A stretch of DNA of 64,000 bases from Trichopria drosophilae (GCA_030407085.1 CM059582.1:135553001-135617000); one strand, 5' to 3'; counted from the stretch's first letter, positions 34,312 to 45,533 are shown. Translations and numbers: made by a program. Notes: generated by a model not told the origin, from the sequence alone.

Positions 34312-34563
34312 GGCTTAAGGTTGGACGCTTCGTCATCAAGGTACCAACCTCGAGGTATTGAGTTAAAGACTTGTTCCTAAATTCATTTGATATTTAAACC
34401 AATTCTATTTCAAAGGCTTGAGGTTGGACGCTTCGTCGTCAAGGTACCAATCTCGAGGTATTGAAACAAAAGGGATCTTCTTTTCTTATTTCTTTTTTTT
34501 GGGATTAGAAAAAAATACTTGAAGTTGGATGCTTCCTCGTTAAGGAACCAACTTTAAGGTATC
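34312..34563. repeat. Three spaced hairpin repeats, about 44-bp unit
   Basis: The unit AGGTTGGACGCTTCGTCRTC followed by AAGGTACCAAYCTCGAGGTATTGA starts near 34318, 34424 and 34526. Spacing is about 105 bases, with unrelated AT-rich spacers. Each unit folds on itself through AGGTTGG/CCAACCT arms. The third copy is diverged but keeps compensating arms (AAGTTGG/CCAACTT). Confidence 0.8.
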
Positions 34564-34569
34564 AATCTA

Positions 34570-36070
34570 ACCACGTTTTTTTTTGTTAATTAATTGAAAC
34601 CCAAATCAATTTTTCCCTAGTATCCTCCCAAAAATTATACTATCTTCCACTATTTTTTAATGTCTACCTAAAATATAAATCATAATAATGATAATAATAA
34701 TTGTATATTTATTTCACCATTTCTCCACCATCCCGGTCGTCCCAAGGTAAGAGGGACGAATAATAATTTTAAAATCTTCTTTCTTTTATTATTTGTACTC
34801 CGTTGTGTTCAACGCTGAACGTAACATTACCCTCTAGTTTTTCATCAAATGTCGACGTTTCAGACCCTAAGGAGCCCAATTCAACAATAAAAAAAATTAT
34901 GTCCGTGATCTTGTACGTACGTACGTCCGTACGTCCCGTTTTTTCGTCTCGCTATAACTCGCGTACGAATAAGCGTAATGACATAATTTTTTTTAAAAAA
35001 TACGTGTCTTGGCATAACTTACATCTGATTAGATTTTGGCGCAGATGCATCCGTCCATTACTAAAAAACATCAACCCCAATTACGTTTCTTCGTAGTTTT
35101 TTGCATTTATTTTGTAAAAATACAAATTTTATTCAAAAATGTTTCCAACAAAAAAGATGGAGCCTTAATTTCTCTACAAAAAAGGTTGTATGCATTTTCT
35201 TCCTAAAGTAAACAATAATGCCATAAAAACTGGTTTAAAATGCTTATGACTATTGTCTGAAAAAGTATTGAATTTGGTAACCTCGACAAAAAAATTACCC
35301 GTCAAATTATCCGTCAGAGATCTTTTCGACACTTTTAAGATATCATTGACGAATTATATATATATATCAGATCATAATAATTCAGACAGTAATTAGTAAA
35401 ACATAGTAAACATGTAATATACATCGAATATTCTATTACAATACAAGTGCATGAAGTAAGTGTTTTACAACTTTTATTTATTAATACTCCGGCTGGCCTG
35501 CCATCGGAGTCGAAGTTTTGAAAATGCTCATTTTCAATTTTACATTGCCTCAGGCCATAGTTCATAGTTGTTTTCATACATCATATAGGAAACACTATAT
35601 TGTTGTAACATATCTATCGAAGCCACTTGGACCTAAATATGATTGGACCCCCAAATATCGATATAATTTTATAATGTAAAATGAAAGCTGTTAGTAAACG
35701 AACGAGTATTAAGGAATAGCCGACTCTCTACTGGGTCGAAGTTTCTGAGCGAGAGAAGCGAGCGAGGCACCACGCCAACACTAGTTTTATTTTTTGTATT
35801 ATATTCTTGAATTTTTAAACATTTTATTTTTTTAAATTTTACTCTTTTATTTGCTTGTTTATAATTGTTTATTTTGTATTATGTATTACTATCGTGCACT
35901 GGAAAGCATATTAATAAACACTTGTTTATGTTATATTTAGTCCTCGGTTTCTATTTACTTGACCTATACATGGTGCGTTTAACTATATTATTTCATTTAA
36001 ATTTCTTGGTTACCCGTTAAAATTTGTGTATTGTTTGTGATAACTGTTTTTTTATTTTTTATTTATGTTT
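34570..36070. other. Non-coding stretch with a short (ACGT)n tract
   Basis: An ACGT-rich tract lies at 34914-34940. Nothing coding was recognised. The 3' boundary holds CTGGGTCGAAGT (35731-35742), inverted relative to 33083. Confidence 0.5.
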
Positions 36071-36077
36071 TTGTATA

Positions 36078-36995
36078 TGATGGATTTCACGTCAAATGTC
36101 CAGACAAAAAAAAAATTTTCTCCAATCGAGCCCCAATTTTTTTTATGAGTTGTCCTATAGGTTAGTAATTATTCAGGAAAATATTTTTAAATTTTATTAA
36201 AAATTGGAGGAGTGGGAGGGGGTGAAAGTTTTGAACTTTTTTATGTCACGCGCTACTTTGTGTATTTATTCAACTTAAACAAATAAATACAAAATTTGTT
36301 TCAGATATGATTTTGATAGGATTTTTCATGAACTTTCGATTGGTGTAGTCCATTTTGAATTTATTTTTTATTTTGACCAAAATTTTTGAAAATAAAAAAT
36401 ATAATTCTAGTTTTTTCGACTTTGGGCACGTATGATAAAACATGCCACGAGTTCAGCCACCTGTCGGCAATAATCCAAAGTCGTTAGCGTAGCAGCGCGG
36501 TGCATTGGTGCTTCGAATTGCCGTGACGCGCAATCTTTATAATTCAATTTCTCGAAAACAAAAAAAAACGATATTTTGAAATTCAAGTATTTTGTAGTAA
36601 AAAACCTCAGCTTTCTGTTAAAAATATATAAAAAAAAAAAAACGTGCCCAAAGTCGAAAAAACTAGAATTATATTTTTTATTTTCAAAAATTTTGGTCAA
36701 AATAAAAAATAAATTCAAAATGGACTACACCAATCGAAAGTTCATGAAAAATCCTATCAAAATCATATCTGAAACAAATTTTGTATTTATTTGTTTAAGT
36801 TGAATAAATACACAAAGTAGCGCGTGACATAAAAAAGTTCAAAACTTTCACCCCCTCCCACTCCTCCAATTTTTAATAAAATTAAAAAATATTTTCCTGA
36901 ATAATTACTAACCTATAGTACAACTCATACAAAAAATTGGGGCTTGATTGGAGAAAATTTTTTTTTTGTCTGGACATTTGACGTGAAATCCATCA
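36078..36995. mobile_element. Foldback MITE with 350-bp arms, probable TA duplication
   Basis: Left arm 36078-36428 and right arm 36644-36995 are reverse complements with few differences. Ends read TGATGGATTTCACGTCAAAT and ATTTGACGTGAAATCCATCA. A TA dinucleotide flanks each side, though the neighbourhood is TA-rich. The loop of about 215 bases has a GC-richer part (36460-36530). No coding capacity. Confidence 0.85.
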
Positions 36996-37152
36996 TATAT
37001 GTATGTATTTATTTACATGCTCACAACTTGTGTGCTTACACGGACTTCCTTTTACAAACGCTTACATGTATACATATATAGAGACATTTACATTGCATAG
37101 ACCATTTACATTCACGAACATTCTACCTTTTATAAACCTCACTGAAAAAATC

Positions 37153-38090
37153 TCACTGAAAAAATTGCAAATTTACTACACATCTAACCTCTCTCTTCAT
37201 CCATTCATATCCTCTCCCATCTTCGTTTAAAATATTTAGCCCTCCCCCACCTTCTATCCTAACCAACTCGCATTTATCTTTCAGGTGTCTCAAATCTTCT
37301 ATCTCTTTTTCGCACACTCTACATTTTCTCTCTTCTGCATTCAGCCAGTATCTATTCCCCCTCTCTTCATTTCCGCATTTCCACCTCGCTATTATCTGCA
37401 ATTTCTTTCCTTCCTTTTTCTTACTTGTCCTTATATATTCTGGAATACATATCACTTTCTCATAATTTTTACATGACCGTGACCCTCACTTCTTCACCTC
37501 TCTGCTTATCGTCTACCCCTTTATATCTTTCACTTAATCGTTCCCATTTACCCTCCCCCCATCCATTGAGCGCTACTTCACGTAGTCCCACTCTCCATAA
37601 ATAATTTCCTCTCTGTATACTGTCCCTTGTCCATTTCTCCCTCCGTCTCTCCATTTCATCCTTTCTACGTTCACAAATACTTTTCACTCCTATCTCCCCT
37701 CCTCCTCCTTTCTGTAACTTATCTTCGTACTTTCCTGCTCTCCATCCAGTCTCCACCTTCATTTTATTTCTTTTCAGTTCCTCCCTCACTATATATCCCG
37801 GGGTACATTTACTCAACCCCAATATCCATCTCAAGTATTTCTCTTGCAACGCCTCTACTTCTTTCCATTCAGTATATCCCCATATCTCCACTCCGTAGTA
37901 TAAAACCCCTTTCATAATACTATCGAACCCCCCTTCTCCACCCAGAACTCCGTTGACATCTCCTCCCCTATCCGCACCACACATCTCGTTTCTTCATAAA
38001 TTTCTTTTATTCTATCTATAAGGTCTTCGCTTATCCCCCTTTTCCTCAACATTTCCCATAACTCTTTAGTGCATGCTACTAGTATCACTA
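37153..38090 (-). pseudogene. LINE ORF2 C-terminal remnant (insect non-LTR retrotransposon)
   Basis: Minus-strand pieces: 38080-37950 with ELWEMLRKRGISEDLIDRI and EETRCVVRIGEEMSTEFWV (reverse transcriptase fingers region); then 37925-37470 with GVLYYGVEIWGYTEW ... LGLSKCTPGYIVREELKR; then 37455-37153 with RWKCGNEERGNRYW ... CRVCEKEIEDLRHL (zinc-like C-terminus). The catalytic core is deleted between the first two pieces, near 37930. The motif order is that of LINE ORF2 proteins common in ants and other Hymenoptera. The clade cannot be named from these pieces. Confidence 0.75.
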
Positions 38091-38195
38091 AAAAGGGGTT
38101 TTCAGGTTTAGACAATGACAAGACCATTGAATAGGTAAAATCTAATTTATTAAATCTTTACTTATTAACTAAATACAATAAAGTCAGAAAATTAT

Positions 38196-38734
38196 TTACA
38201 TATTATACTTCTTCGCGTTTGCTCGCTCGCGCTTACGACGACGACGGTTTCTGCGTTGCTCGACCTTTTTATTTTCCCGATATTTTCGCGCCCAAACATC
38301 GAGATTAGTAAAGTCCGAGTACAATGTTTCTGTTGAGGAGTTTAAGCTCGGAATCACGACGGGACCCCATTCTCTACGTGCTGCTTCGTTCATGCGACTA
38401 TATCGCTCGAAGGACTTTTGTAGTCGCGAATCTGAATTGACCGGATCTGTACCTTTCGTGTTGGAGAAAGGTCTCTCAACAACGGAGGCAGGTGGCACTG
38501 ATGTTGTCGATCGGGACTCTCCTTCAAAGATCTCTCGATTCTTTTGCACAACTTGCAAGGAGTTTTGCAGGGTTTAATGAAGTCTCGGTCTGAAGGCAGT
38601 AGCGGATCTTCTTCAACATCTACTGGCACCGGAGATGTAGCCTTCTCACGCTTTCGTTGGATCGAGCGTAACCGGACAGAGGACCGGATCTTCGACAAAG
38701 AGGGGGACCAGTTGTTCATGATGCCGCTGTTCAT
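38196..38734 (-). CDS. Unrecognised small gene candidate, two overlapping frames
   Basis: Two minus-strand frames overlap by about 170 bases: 38734-38390 (114 codons, starting MNSGIMNNWSPSLSKIRSS) and 38558-38196 (120 codons, ending in an arginine/lysine-rich tail, RRNRRRRKRERANAKKY). The first is basic and contains CKTPCKLCKRIE, a possible metal-binding CxxxCxxC; the second has an aromatic/acidic middle and a nuclear-localisation-like C-terminus. Either one gene has a frameshift or intron between 38545 and 38400, or two proteins overlap. The base composition is much more GC-rich than the neighbours. A TATA box lies 34 bases upstream of the first ATG (38768-38774), and several CCAAT motifs lie further upstream. 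I recognise no family. A mobile-element or viral origin is possible. Confidence 0.45.
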
Positions 38735-38767
38735 GAACTAATGATCGTGGACGCTCCATTGTTGGCA

Positions 38768-38774
38768 ATTTATA
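38768..38774 (-). promoter_or_regulatory. TATA box upstream of the 38734 frame
   Basis: The minus strand reads TATAAAT inside GATTTCTATAAATTGCC, 34 bases before the ATG at 38734. That would leave a very short leader. Confidence 0.45.
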
Positions 38775-38838
38775 GAAATCGGAAGGATCAAGGTTTGTTT
38801 TGATTTGTTAAAAAAAATGGAGAAGGAAACGCTTTACT

Positions 38839-39141
38839 ATTGGTCGACAAGATTAGCTTATCGAAATGCTCTACAGAAAAACTGTCTACACGAGTTAGTT
38901 CGCGATCCTTTGCTAATCACGATTTACAACGACCAATCCTAACTAAACAGGTACTTATAAGCTATTGGTCGCGATTGAAACGAAATATCGACAAGAAGAT
39001 CTTCGGGTAACGCGAATTAAGCTGGAACTTCAATTCGAGTCTAGCAGACGCAAGCTTGAGTTCGGAGAGAATCACGGCTTAAACTACCAATCACGGCTTA
39101 AACTACCAATCACGGCGACGCACGTACTGAAACGCTATTGG
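38839..39141. promoter_or_regulatory. Cluster of six CCAAT/ATTGG motifs
   Basis: ATTGG or CCAAT at 38839, 38933, 38964, 39087, 39106 and 39137, most within a longer word CTATTGGTCRCG or its complement. The two at 39087 and 39106 are in a 19-bp tandem repeat (TCACGGCTTAAACTACCAA). This density suggests promoter or enhancer DNA of an element. Confidence 0.45.
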
Positions 39142-39332
39142 TCACGGTCGGAATGAACGTATTATGAATTTATTACGATATTTAGCGAGTGAGCTATGAC
39201 AAGCTTGAGTTCGGACGAATTAGAACGCGAATTACAAAAATATAATGCGCAACTAATTTTGATTGGAACTAGCAGACACAAACTTAAAATTCCGCAATGC
39301 GACGACATCTCTAACAGAGATGTTCATTCGAC

Positions 39333-39475
39333 GTTTCTTCGGACAAAGGCGTCTCTAGCAGAGAGCTCAATTGTCGGAGTTGCTATGTTGGGACGAAGGC
39401 GTCTCTAGCAGTGAGCTCAATTGTCGGAGTTGCTATGTTGGGACGAAGGCGTCTCTAGCAGAGAGCTCAGTCGTC
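39333..39475. repeat. Minisatellite, 57-bp unit, 2.5 copies, plus a second short repeat
   Basis: GGACGAAGGCGTCTCTAGCA recurs at about 39391 and 39448, with a looser copy at 39341 (GGACAAAGGCG), followed by GAGAGCTCAATTGTCGGAGT. To the right, TTTCCGTATGTAGGAGCTC occurs at 39498 and 39544. Confidence 0.85.
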
Positions 39476-39856
39476 GTTCCTCCGACTGATCCCAAGATTT
39501 CCGTATGTAGGAGCTCAATTATTCCTTGGATTGTTCTCCAAGTTTTCCGTATGTAGGAGCTCTTTTCCGCTAGCTGTCCGAAGATTGAATGGTTTTTGAG
39601 CGAGAACATACGCTATATTTATACTTCTACCGTTGTGAGCGGATTGGCCCGCGTCTGAGTGGTAGGTACGCGTCCAAATTTCTGCTGTTCTCTGATTGGT
39701 TTGAATTTTTCATGTTTGCGCTAGCGGTCTCTCGGCTTGGTACGCGCTTCCTGCTCGGAATTGTTTATGAAAAACGATTTCTTGGCGAATGTTTACATTC
39801 GCGATTTGTTTACGTTTTTTTTGTGTGTCGTCTTAACGCGTTCCTGTATACCATTT

Positions 39857-39945
39857 CTAACATTATATGAAATATTATTTTAATTTATAAAATAATATTT
39901 CTAATATTATATGAAATATTATTTTAATTCATAAAATAATACTGT
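39857..39945. repeat. Tandem duplication of a 44-bp AT-rich unit
   Basis: CTAACATTATATGAAATATT and the following bases repeat once in tandem, with one or two differences. Confidence 0.85.
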
Positions 39946-40014
39946 GGCGAAATGTCAATGCCGCTATAACTCCTTCCTCTCAATGTTTTTATATATATAT
40001 TTAAATAGATGCCC

Positions 40015-40042
40015 CTGAAGAGGACCAACAAAAGGTCGAAAC
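40015..40042 (+). ncRNA. Hammerhead-ribozyme-like core, Penelope type
   Basis: CTGAAGA is followed by GACC, a seven-base A-rich loop, GGTC and then GAAAC. CTGANGA plus a stem II hairpin plus GAAA is the hammerhead core, and Penelope-like elements are known to carry such motifs. One extra G sits between CTGAAGA and the stem. No convincing stem III or cleavage triplet was identified, so activity is doubtful. Confidence 0.45.
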
Positions 40043-40670
40043 GTTGAGCTTGAATTTGTAATATTCAGAACTGTAATGGCCATAAAAAACAATAAATATA
40101 TGTTGATTGAGAAAAACGGTTCATGACTAAATTAAATTTCCAGACTAATGCTTCGTTGACTACTTTTTAACTATGCAAAGTGTTTCGGTAAGCCTGAATG
40201 GAATTTTCTAAGTTGCAGTTACGATCGTAAAGGTGTTAAATTAACTAAAAATATATTATGCTTCCATCATTTTGAATACTTTTTAGTTTACTATAAGTAG
40301 TCAAACTCCAGAAATTGTTTAAAATCTAGTAGATTAAATAATAAATAATAAAAAAATAATAAATAATTAAATAAATTTTAAATTTCTTTCCCCTAACTAT
40401 ATTTTTAGATGATTTAACTTCTTTATGGTCGTAACTACAACTGCTAAAATTTCGTTGATTACTTATTGAAATACTCTAAGTAGTTAAAATGTAGTCAAAT
40501 TTACTATGATTTTTTGCATTCTAATATAATACAAAGAACACATACGAAGCGAATGCATATAAAAACTATAACAATGACACTTCTATGCGATGACAATCTA
40601 TACATATGTCTAGAAAATCTTGATTGATTGGTTGATTGATTGAGGTGATGCGGAAGTAGAATCATAATCA

Positions 40671-40924
40671 AATTCCTATATACAGAAATTATTTTACGAA
40701 GTGGTCCGCATCTTCGAATCGCTTTTCGAATTGGCCGCTTGTTTCTTGTCATTCACGAGATGGCCGCTTTTTTGAGCCGTTTTCGAAAGGTCCAGTTTTT
40801 CGAAACTTTCGCGAAATGACCGCTTATTCGAGAAGCGTTTGAAATGGCCAGTTATTCGAACTCATCACGAAACGGGCGGTTCTTCAACTCTGCGGCGAAA
40901 CGGCAGGTTCTTAGACACAGGCGT
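40671..40924 (-). repeat. Right arm of a long-range inverted pair; about seven units of a 36-bp motif
   Basis: Units with CGAAATGGCC or variants (GAAGTGGTCC, GAATTGGCCGC, GAGATGGCCGC, GAAAGGTCCAG, GAAATGACCGC, GAAACGGGCGG, GAAACGGCAGG) recur every 33-38 bases. The reverse complement matches 30886-31024. Confidence 0.8.
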
Positions 40925-43890
40925 CGAAATGTGGTACATTCTTTTATCATTGGAACATTTTTTGACAGACCCATCTTCCAATTGCTTCATAACTTTTTTT
41001 ACATGTTCTAGGAATTAAATAAATCTAACTTATAAATGATACTTTTTTAAGCCTTTGTTTAAAAGATATGAATATTTTAAATTTTCACATTGTGCGCTTC
41101 ATGGTCATTTTCAAATCGCCATATCTCCGGTAAAACGAAACCGAAAAATATGTTTTTTTTTTTCATTTTAAAGAGGAAAATTTCAACTTTTTCGTAATGT
41201 TATTTCCGGTGACCTAAGTTGAAAAATTGTCATTGTTTATAACAAATCAATGTTTAAAACGTCATTTACATAGTGGCCCCCAAAAAATAAATAGTTTTAA
41301 AAATACCATTGCTCTCCTCGGAAAATTTCCATAAAGTACGTATTTTTGAAAAAGTGGTAGGTATTAATACATACTAGCAGTAAATTGATTGTTCCGTCGA
41401 TACCGAGTGTCAAGCGCGTCTCCTCGTCGCATAGTAGGCCACCGCGGTAGGTTCGCGCGGCAACATTAAGCCAGGTCCGTCAATTTAGTATGAACAATTT
41501 TTTTTAAATACCCCTGAATAAATTTGGAACAAACGTATGAAGGTCGATTTTTGAAAATGTAATTGGAATATTTATAAAAAAGAGGTTTTCCAAGTGTAAC
41601 CGTAATTTGAGAAGCCGTCACTTCAGAGTAATCTTTAATGTTTTTTATTTTTTCCGTACGTTAACTTGGCGATGAGATATCAACATTTTAAATAAGCCAA
41701 AATTCCACAAGGCTGATCTCATATTTATGCCCGGTACTATATATACATATATACATACCGGTCATACATATAGCTAAAGGTTGTTTCCAGGTCCATTGGT
41801 TGTTTCCAGCACTGTATACAATGGGCCATTGCAGAGTGCAGAAACAATAAAAATATCCAACAAACTTCAAGAATTGCGTATTAGTGTTACTTAAATAAAG
41901 CAGGAAATAGAAGAAATAAAGTGAATAAAAAATATTGTCAATCAAAATAGTCAAGTATGGCTAAAATGGCACATAAACATCACAGGCGGAATACTTTTCA
42001 ACCTACAGTTATATTCACCCTCCTTCTGCAGGGTTACCGTTGATGTTATGACAAAAATTTATATAATCTTTTTTGTAAAGAATTTCATGATCTACATCTT
42101 TTGTCGGAAACACTTTTTCGTCAGATTTGTATTTTAAAAAATAAGTAAAAGAATTCTCAGAAATAGCATGTTTTTATTAGTTTTGACCTTGAAAATGACC
42201 TTGCCGCCAATTTTCATTACGATGTTCGTATTCAGTACACCAACTTACGTCAAAAAACGTAGTTTCAAAATAACTGAGGCTATTGGGGTTCCACAAATAT
42301 TATTCAAGATTTTCTCAAAAGTGCAAAAAATGTCATTATTTTTAGATGGCTCTTTTTTTATTTTGTTTCTTTAAGCCCTCTGTAATAAATATGTGTATGC
42401 ATTTAGCTTCATTCCAACTTTGAGAAAAGTGCAGGAAAAAACACGAATTGTTTTTCATTTCACATTATTTCTCACTCAAAATACTGCCAGAAAAAAAATA
42501 TTTACAATTATTTTAGTTATTACTTAATATAGCTGAAAATTCGGGATTCGGTCCCCTTAAAAACAATCATTCCCACGATTCAATTGTAAACGTTCAATTA
42601 CATAAATAAAATTGTATTCAAATCACGTTCGTATTCGAATATTTCAATATTTGAAAGACCTGAAAAGGAAATTCAATGTTTCTCCAATATCAAAATCAAA
42701 CTCGCTTCCCGCCACGTGTCCTCGGCTAGTGACAATAATCTAAAGCAAAATTTCATGCGGTAACCTCCACTTGTCAAAATCTCCGAAGCTCGAAGTCGAC
42801 CACGCCATCTTGCTCGCCATTGGCTCCTGCTATGTGTTGGTGGTCGGACGTCTGTCTGTGTTACATCTTCGGCTTCCGTCTCGGTGACACGTAGCTTCAC
42901 GTGCGGGGACCTTTACTCGGGTTTTTTTATGGTCGCTGTTTACGAATGTGGTATCAGATTCTGAAAATTAGAAATAGAGGATGACTTTTTAAAGTGATCA
43001 AAATTGTTATTCGGGATTTGGAGGGGGGGGGGGGGGGGGGTTCGTAGATTACAAATCTGAAGTCAGATTTCAACAATTTTAAATGGCATTTCTAATATGG
43101 CAGACCAAGATGATCACTTTCGATTTTTCGTTAAAACGCATCATTTTTTTGTCATAAAATTAATTAGCTTCCAATTGGTGGAAAGAGCGAATGATCGCTA
43201 TCAATATATTCAAGAATACTGACGTTAAGTCGGAAGATAGAATTGCGGATATCTGTTTCGCTGACGTGGACGTAGCGGAAATCCCATCCTATAAAATTTT
43301 TAATTTTGTAGGTGAATGCAAAAGTTCCTTGTACGATTTCTCATAATAACATCAGAGATTGCATGGAAAGCTATTCTGATCCCTGGGATATTAAAGAGAT
43401 ATTAGCCATCTTGTACGATTTAACACATGAATTCAGTACACAATCCAGCGGATTTTTGGAGTGCGGTGCGTATTTATCGAAAATGGCCCAGGGTTGAATC
43501 GTTGGTTTCGGATGACGCAACGAAAAGCCGTAGGTACTTTTATGCGAAAACGTGCTTTGAGCGAAGACATTTTATGTTAGATAATTAACTATAAGGCAGC
43601 TTATTCACATACTTCAGTGTCCTATTTTTTGGTACAATTTATTGTATAGCTATTTACCCCGTTTCGTTTCATTATGTACTACGGCAACCAATGCAATCTA
43701 TTATGCAGCCTCTATATTACAATGTATTTATATATACGATTTTGGGAACTCATTCTCTGTAGAAAAATACTACCTTATATATCAGTAATAATAAATCTAT
43801 CTATCTAACACATGAATTCGCGGAAATTTTCAGCAAGGTTGTGAGTTTCCTCGTCTCTCACAGTTTAAATAGCGGCATTTTAATACTGAC
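40925..43890. other. AT-rich stretch, nothing certain
   Basis: A run of 18 Gs lies at 43023-43040. A GC-richer island (42690-42910) and one (41385-41470) have no recognisable gene. See also the possible exon at 43312. Confidence 0.5.
43312..43500 (+). other. Possible orphan exon
   Basis: A 61-codon frame follows a plausible splice acceptor (TTTTTAATTTTGTAG ending at 43311). It reads VNAKVPCTISHNNIRDCMES... to the stop at 43495. Protein-like in composition and richer in GC than the neighbours, but no family was recognised and no partner exon is visible. Confidence 0.2.
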
Positions 43891-44206
43891 GTACACGGAA
43901 AGAAGCAGAAAGTACTGAGTGCTCTCTGGAAAGAACTGGCTACTGTCCGGCCGTCTACGATTCTTCCGTTTTTTATCTTTCGGCCTCGCTTGTGCCTAAA
44001 TTATACAAAGGCAAAAATTCACTAGACCTTTTTTGTAGAGGAGGGAATTTCCTATAAAAAAGTCCCGAAGAGCCTCTAATTCTAAAATGTATAGTTTATG
44101 CACAAGCGAGCCCGAAAGATAGAAAACGGAAGAGTCGTAGACGGCCGGACAGTAAGTCGTGCTTTCCAGAGAGCACTCAGTACTCTCTGCTTCTTTCCGT
44201 TTACTG
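43891..44206. mobile_element. Small foldback MITE (about 316 bp)
   Basis: Arms of about 105 bases: GTACACGGAAAGAAGCAGAA at 43891 faces CTCTGCTTCTTTCCGTTTAC ending at 44206. Inner parts (GACGGCCGGACAGT) also pair. No target duplication was identified and there is no coding capacity. Confidence 0.8.
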
Positions 44207-44393
44207 AGAGAAATCGTTTGTAAGCATGTCCCAGATTATGATCGACGTGTCTTTTATTACCTGGTTTTTCAGATGTATTTCAACTCCAATCTGGACGTTG
44301 TCATTATCAAAAATGCAAGAGTCAAAGGTGAAAGCTCGAAATGAAGAGTAAGTGCTATTACTCGACACTAGAACTAAATGAACGTACCCATGG

Positions 44394-44510
44394 CTTTCAA
44401 ACGCCTTCCCAGTAGTCACCGCAATTAATTGAAACTAACTATGTGGCAGCTAATATTAGTTAAACGTTTCACCGCTAGTCGTCGGCAACGAATGGGAAGG
44501 CGTTCGAAAG
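44394..44510. repeat. Short inverted repeat, 18-bp arms, 81-base loop
   Basis: CTTTCAAACGCCTTCCCA at 44394-44411 faces TGGGAAGGCGTTCGAAAG at 44493-44510, with one mismatch. It could be a tiny MITE. Confidence 0.7.
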
Positions 44511-45101
44511 CGAAGTTGATTAACATTTAGTATTCGTGAAGCAGTAGCGCTTATTCTTCACTTCGAGTATGGGCAGATTGGCGGTATTATGCAATTTATT
44601 CATCATACAGTTTTAAATGTATAAGATCTAGGAAGAAAATGACTGTTATGAAAGTTTTTATATATTACTAGAAAGAGAGAAAATAACGCAACATTCGGTG
44701 AGGTTAAAACTGCTAACGTGTCCCAAACGTGGAGCACATTAGTGATTGTCATAGTGTAGATTAGCGATTGATAAAATATAATGTTTTATGTAATTATTGA
44801 GTTCTGCCAGTAACTTGCCCTTAACGTTCTTGCTTTTCTTTAGAAAAATTGCAGATGCATTCGCCGTAATATTTTTTTTTTGTGAGTGGGATTGCCATGA
44901 GTCTCTTGTGGTTATTGTCGGTAATCTCTATTTCACAAATAAAACATGGATTTCTTACTTGCATCGATACGAGAAGAACAAATATGCAATATATATTATA
45001 TATTTATTTGAATTTGACCAATCTTGGACAATATTTTGTAACTTTTAAATAAATAAATAACTAGTTTCATAAATGATTTTTTTTACAATTCATTAGTTTT
45101 T

Positions 45102-45384
45102 CTATCGCCTCTTGGTCTGTACTTTCCGTTGGATAATTTGGGCGTTTTGCTTTTGTTGTTTCTCTAATTTTTTGTTAGCGCTTTCTTGTTTCCATTTCTT
45201 TCTTTCATCTATTTCATTTAATACTTCAGCCAATTTATTTCGTAAGGGGCTAGCAGTTGGAATTTCACTTGCTTTATTTGAATGTATCGCAAGGCATCGA
45301 TCAATATTTCGTTGCTTAATGCATCTGTACATTTCTTTTTTATATTTCCGAACCATTCCCTGCAATAAAAAATCGTTATTCAAA
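45102..45384 (-). other. Possible terminal exon, coiled-coil-like basic peptide
   Basis: The minus-strand frame of about 85 codons (GMVRKYKKEMYRCIKQRN... to a basic C-terminus KVQTKRR, stop at 45102) is preceded by a plausible acceptor (GATTTTTTATTGCAG). It is lysine- and glutamine-rich with heptad-like spacing over its last 35 residues. No family recognised; an element-derived or host terminal exon are both possible. Confidence 0.3.
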
Positions 45385-45478
45385 TAAAATTGACACCGCC
45401 AACGTGCTTCATGCTGAATCTGCTAATCTGCCATTATAGGATAAAGCGTAATTTTTGTAATGTTATGCACAACTAGTG

Positions 45479-45479
45479 C

Positions 45480-45533
<54 letters not shown>

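Noticed and set aside
30886..40924. Calling the whole 10-kb interval one intact transposon
   Set aside because: No target duplication at ACGCCTG/CAGGCGT was found and the contents are clearly from several other elements, so only the inverted arrays are annotated.
42673..42910. GC-richer island with a 75-codon minus-strand frame
   Set aside because: No start context, splice sites or family resemblance; composition alone is not enough.
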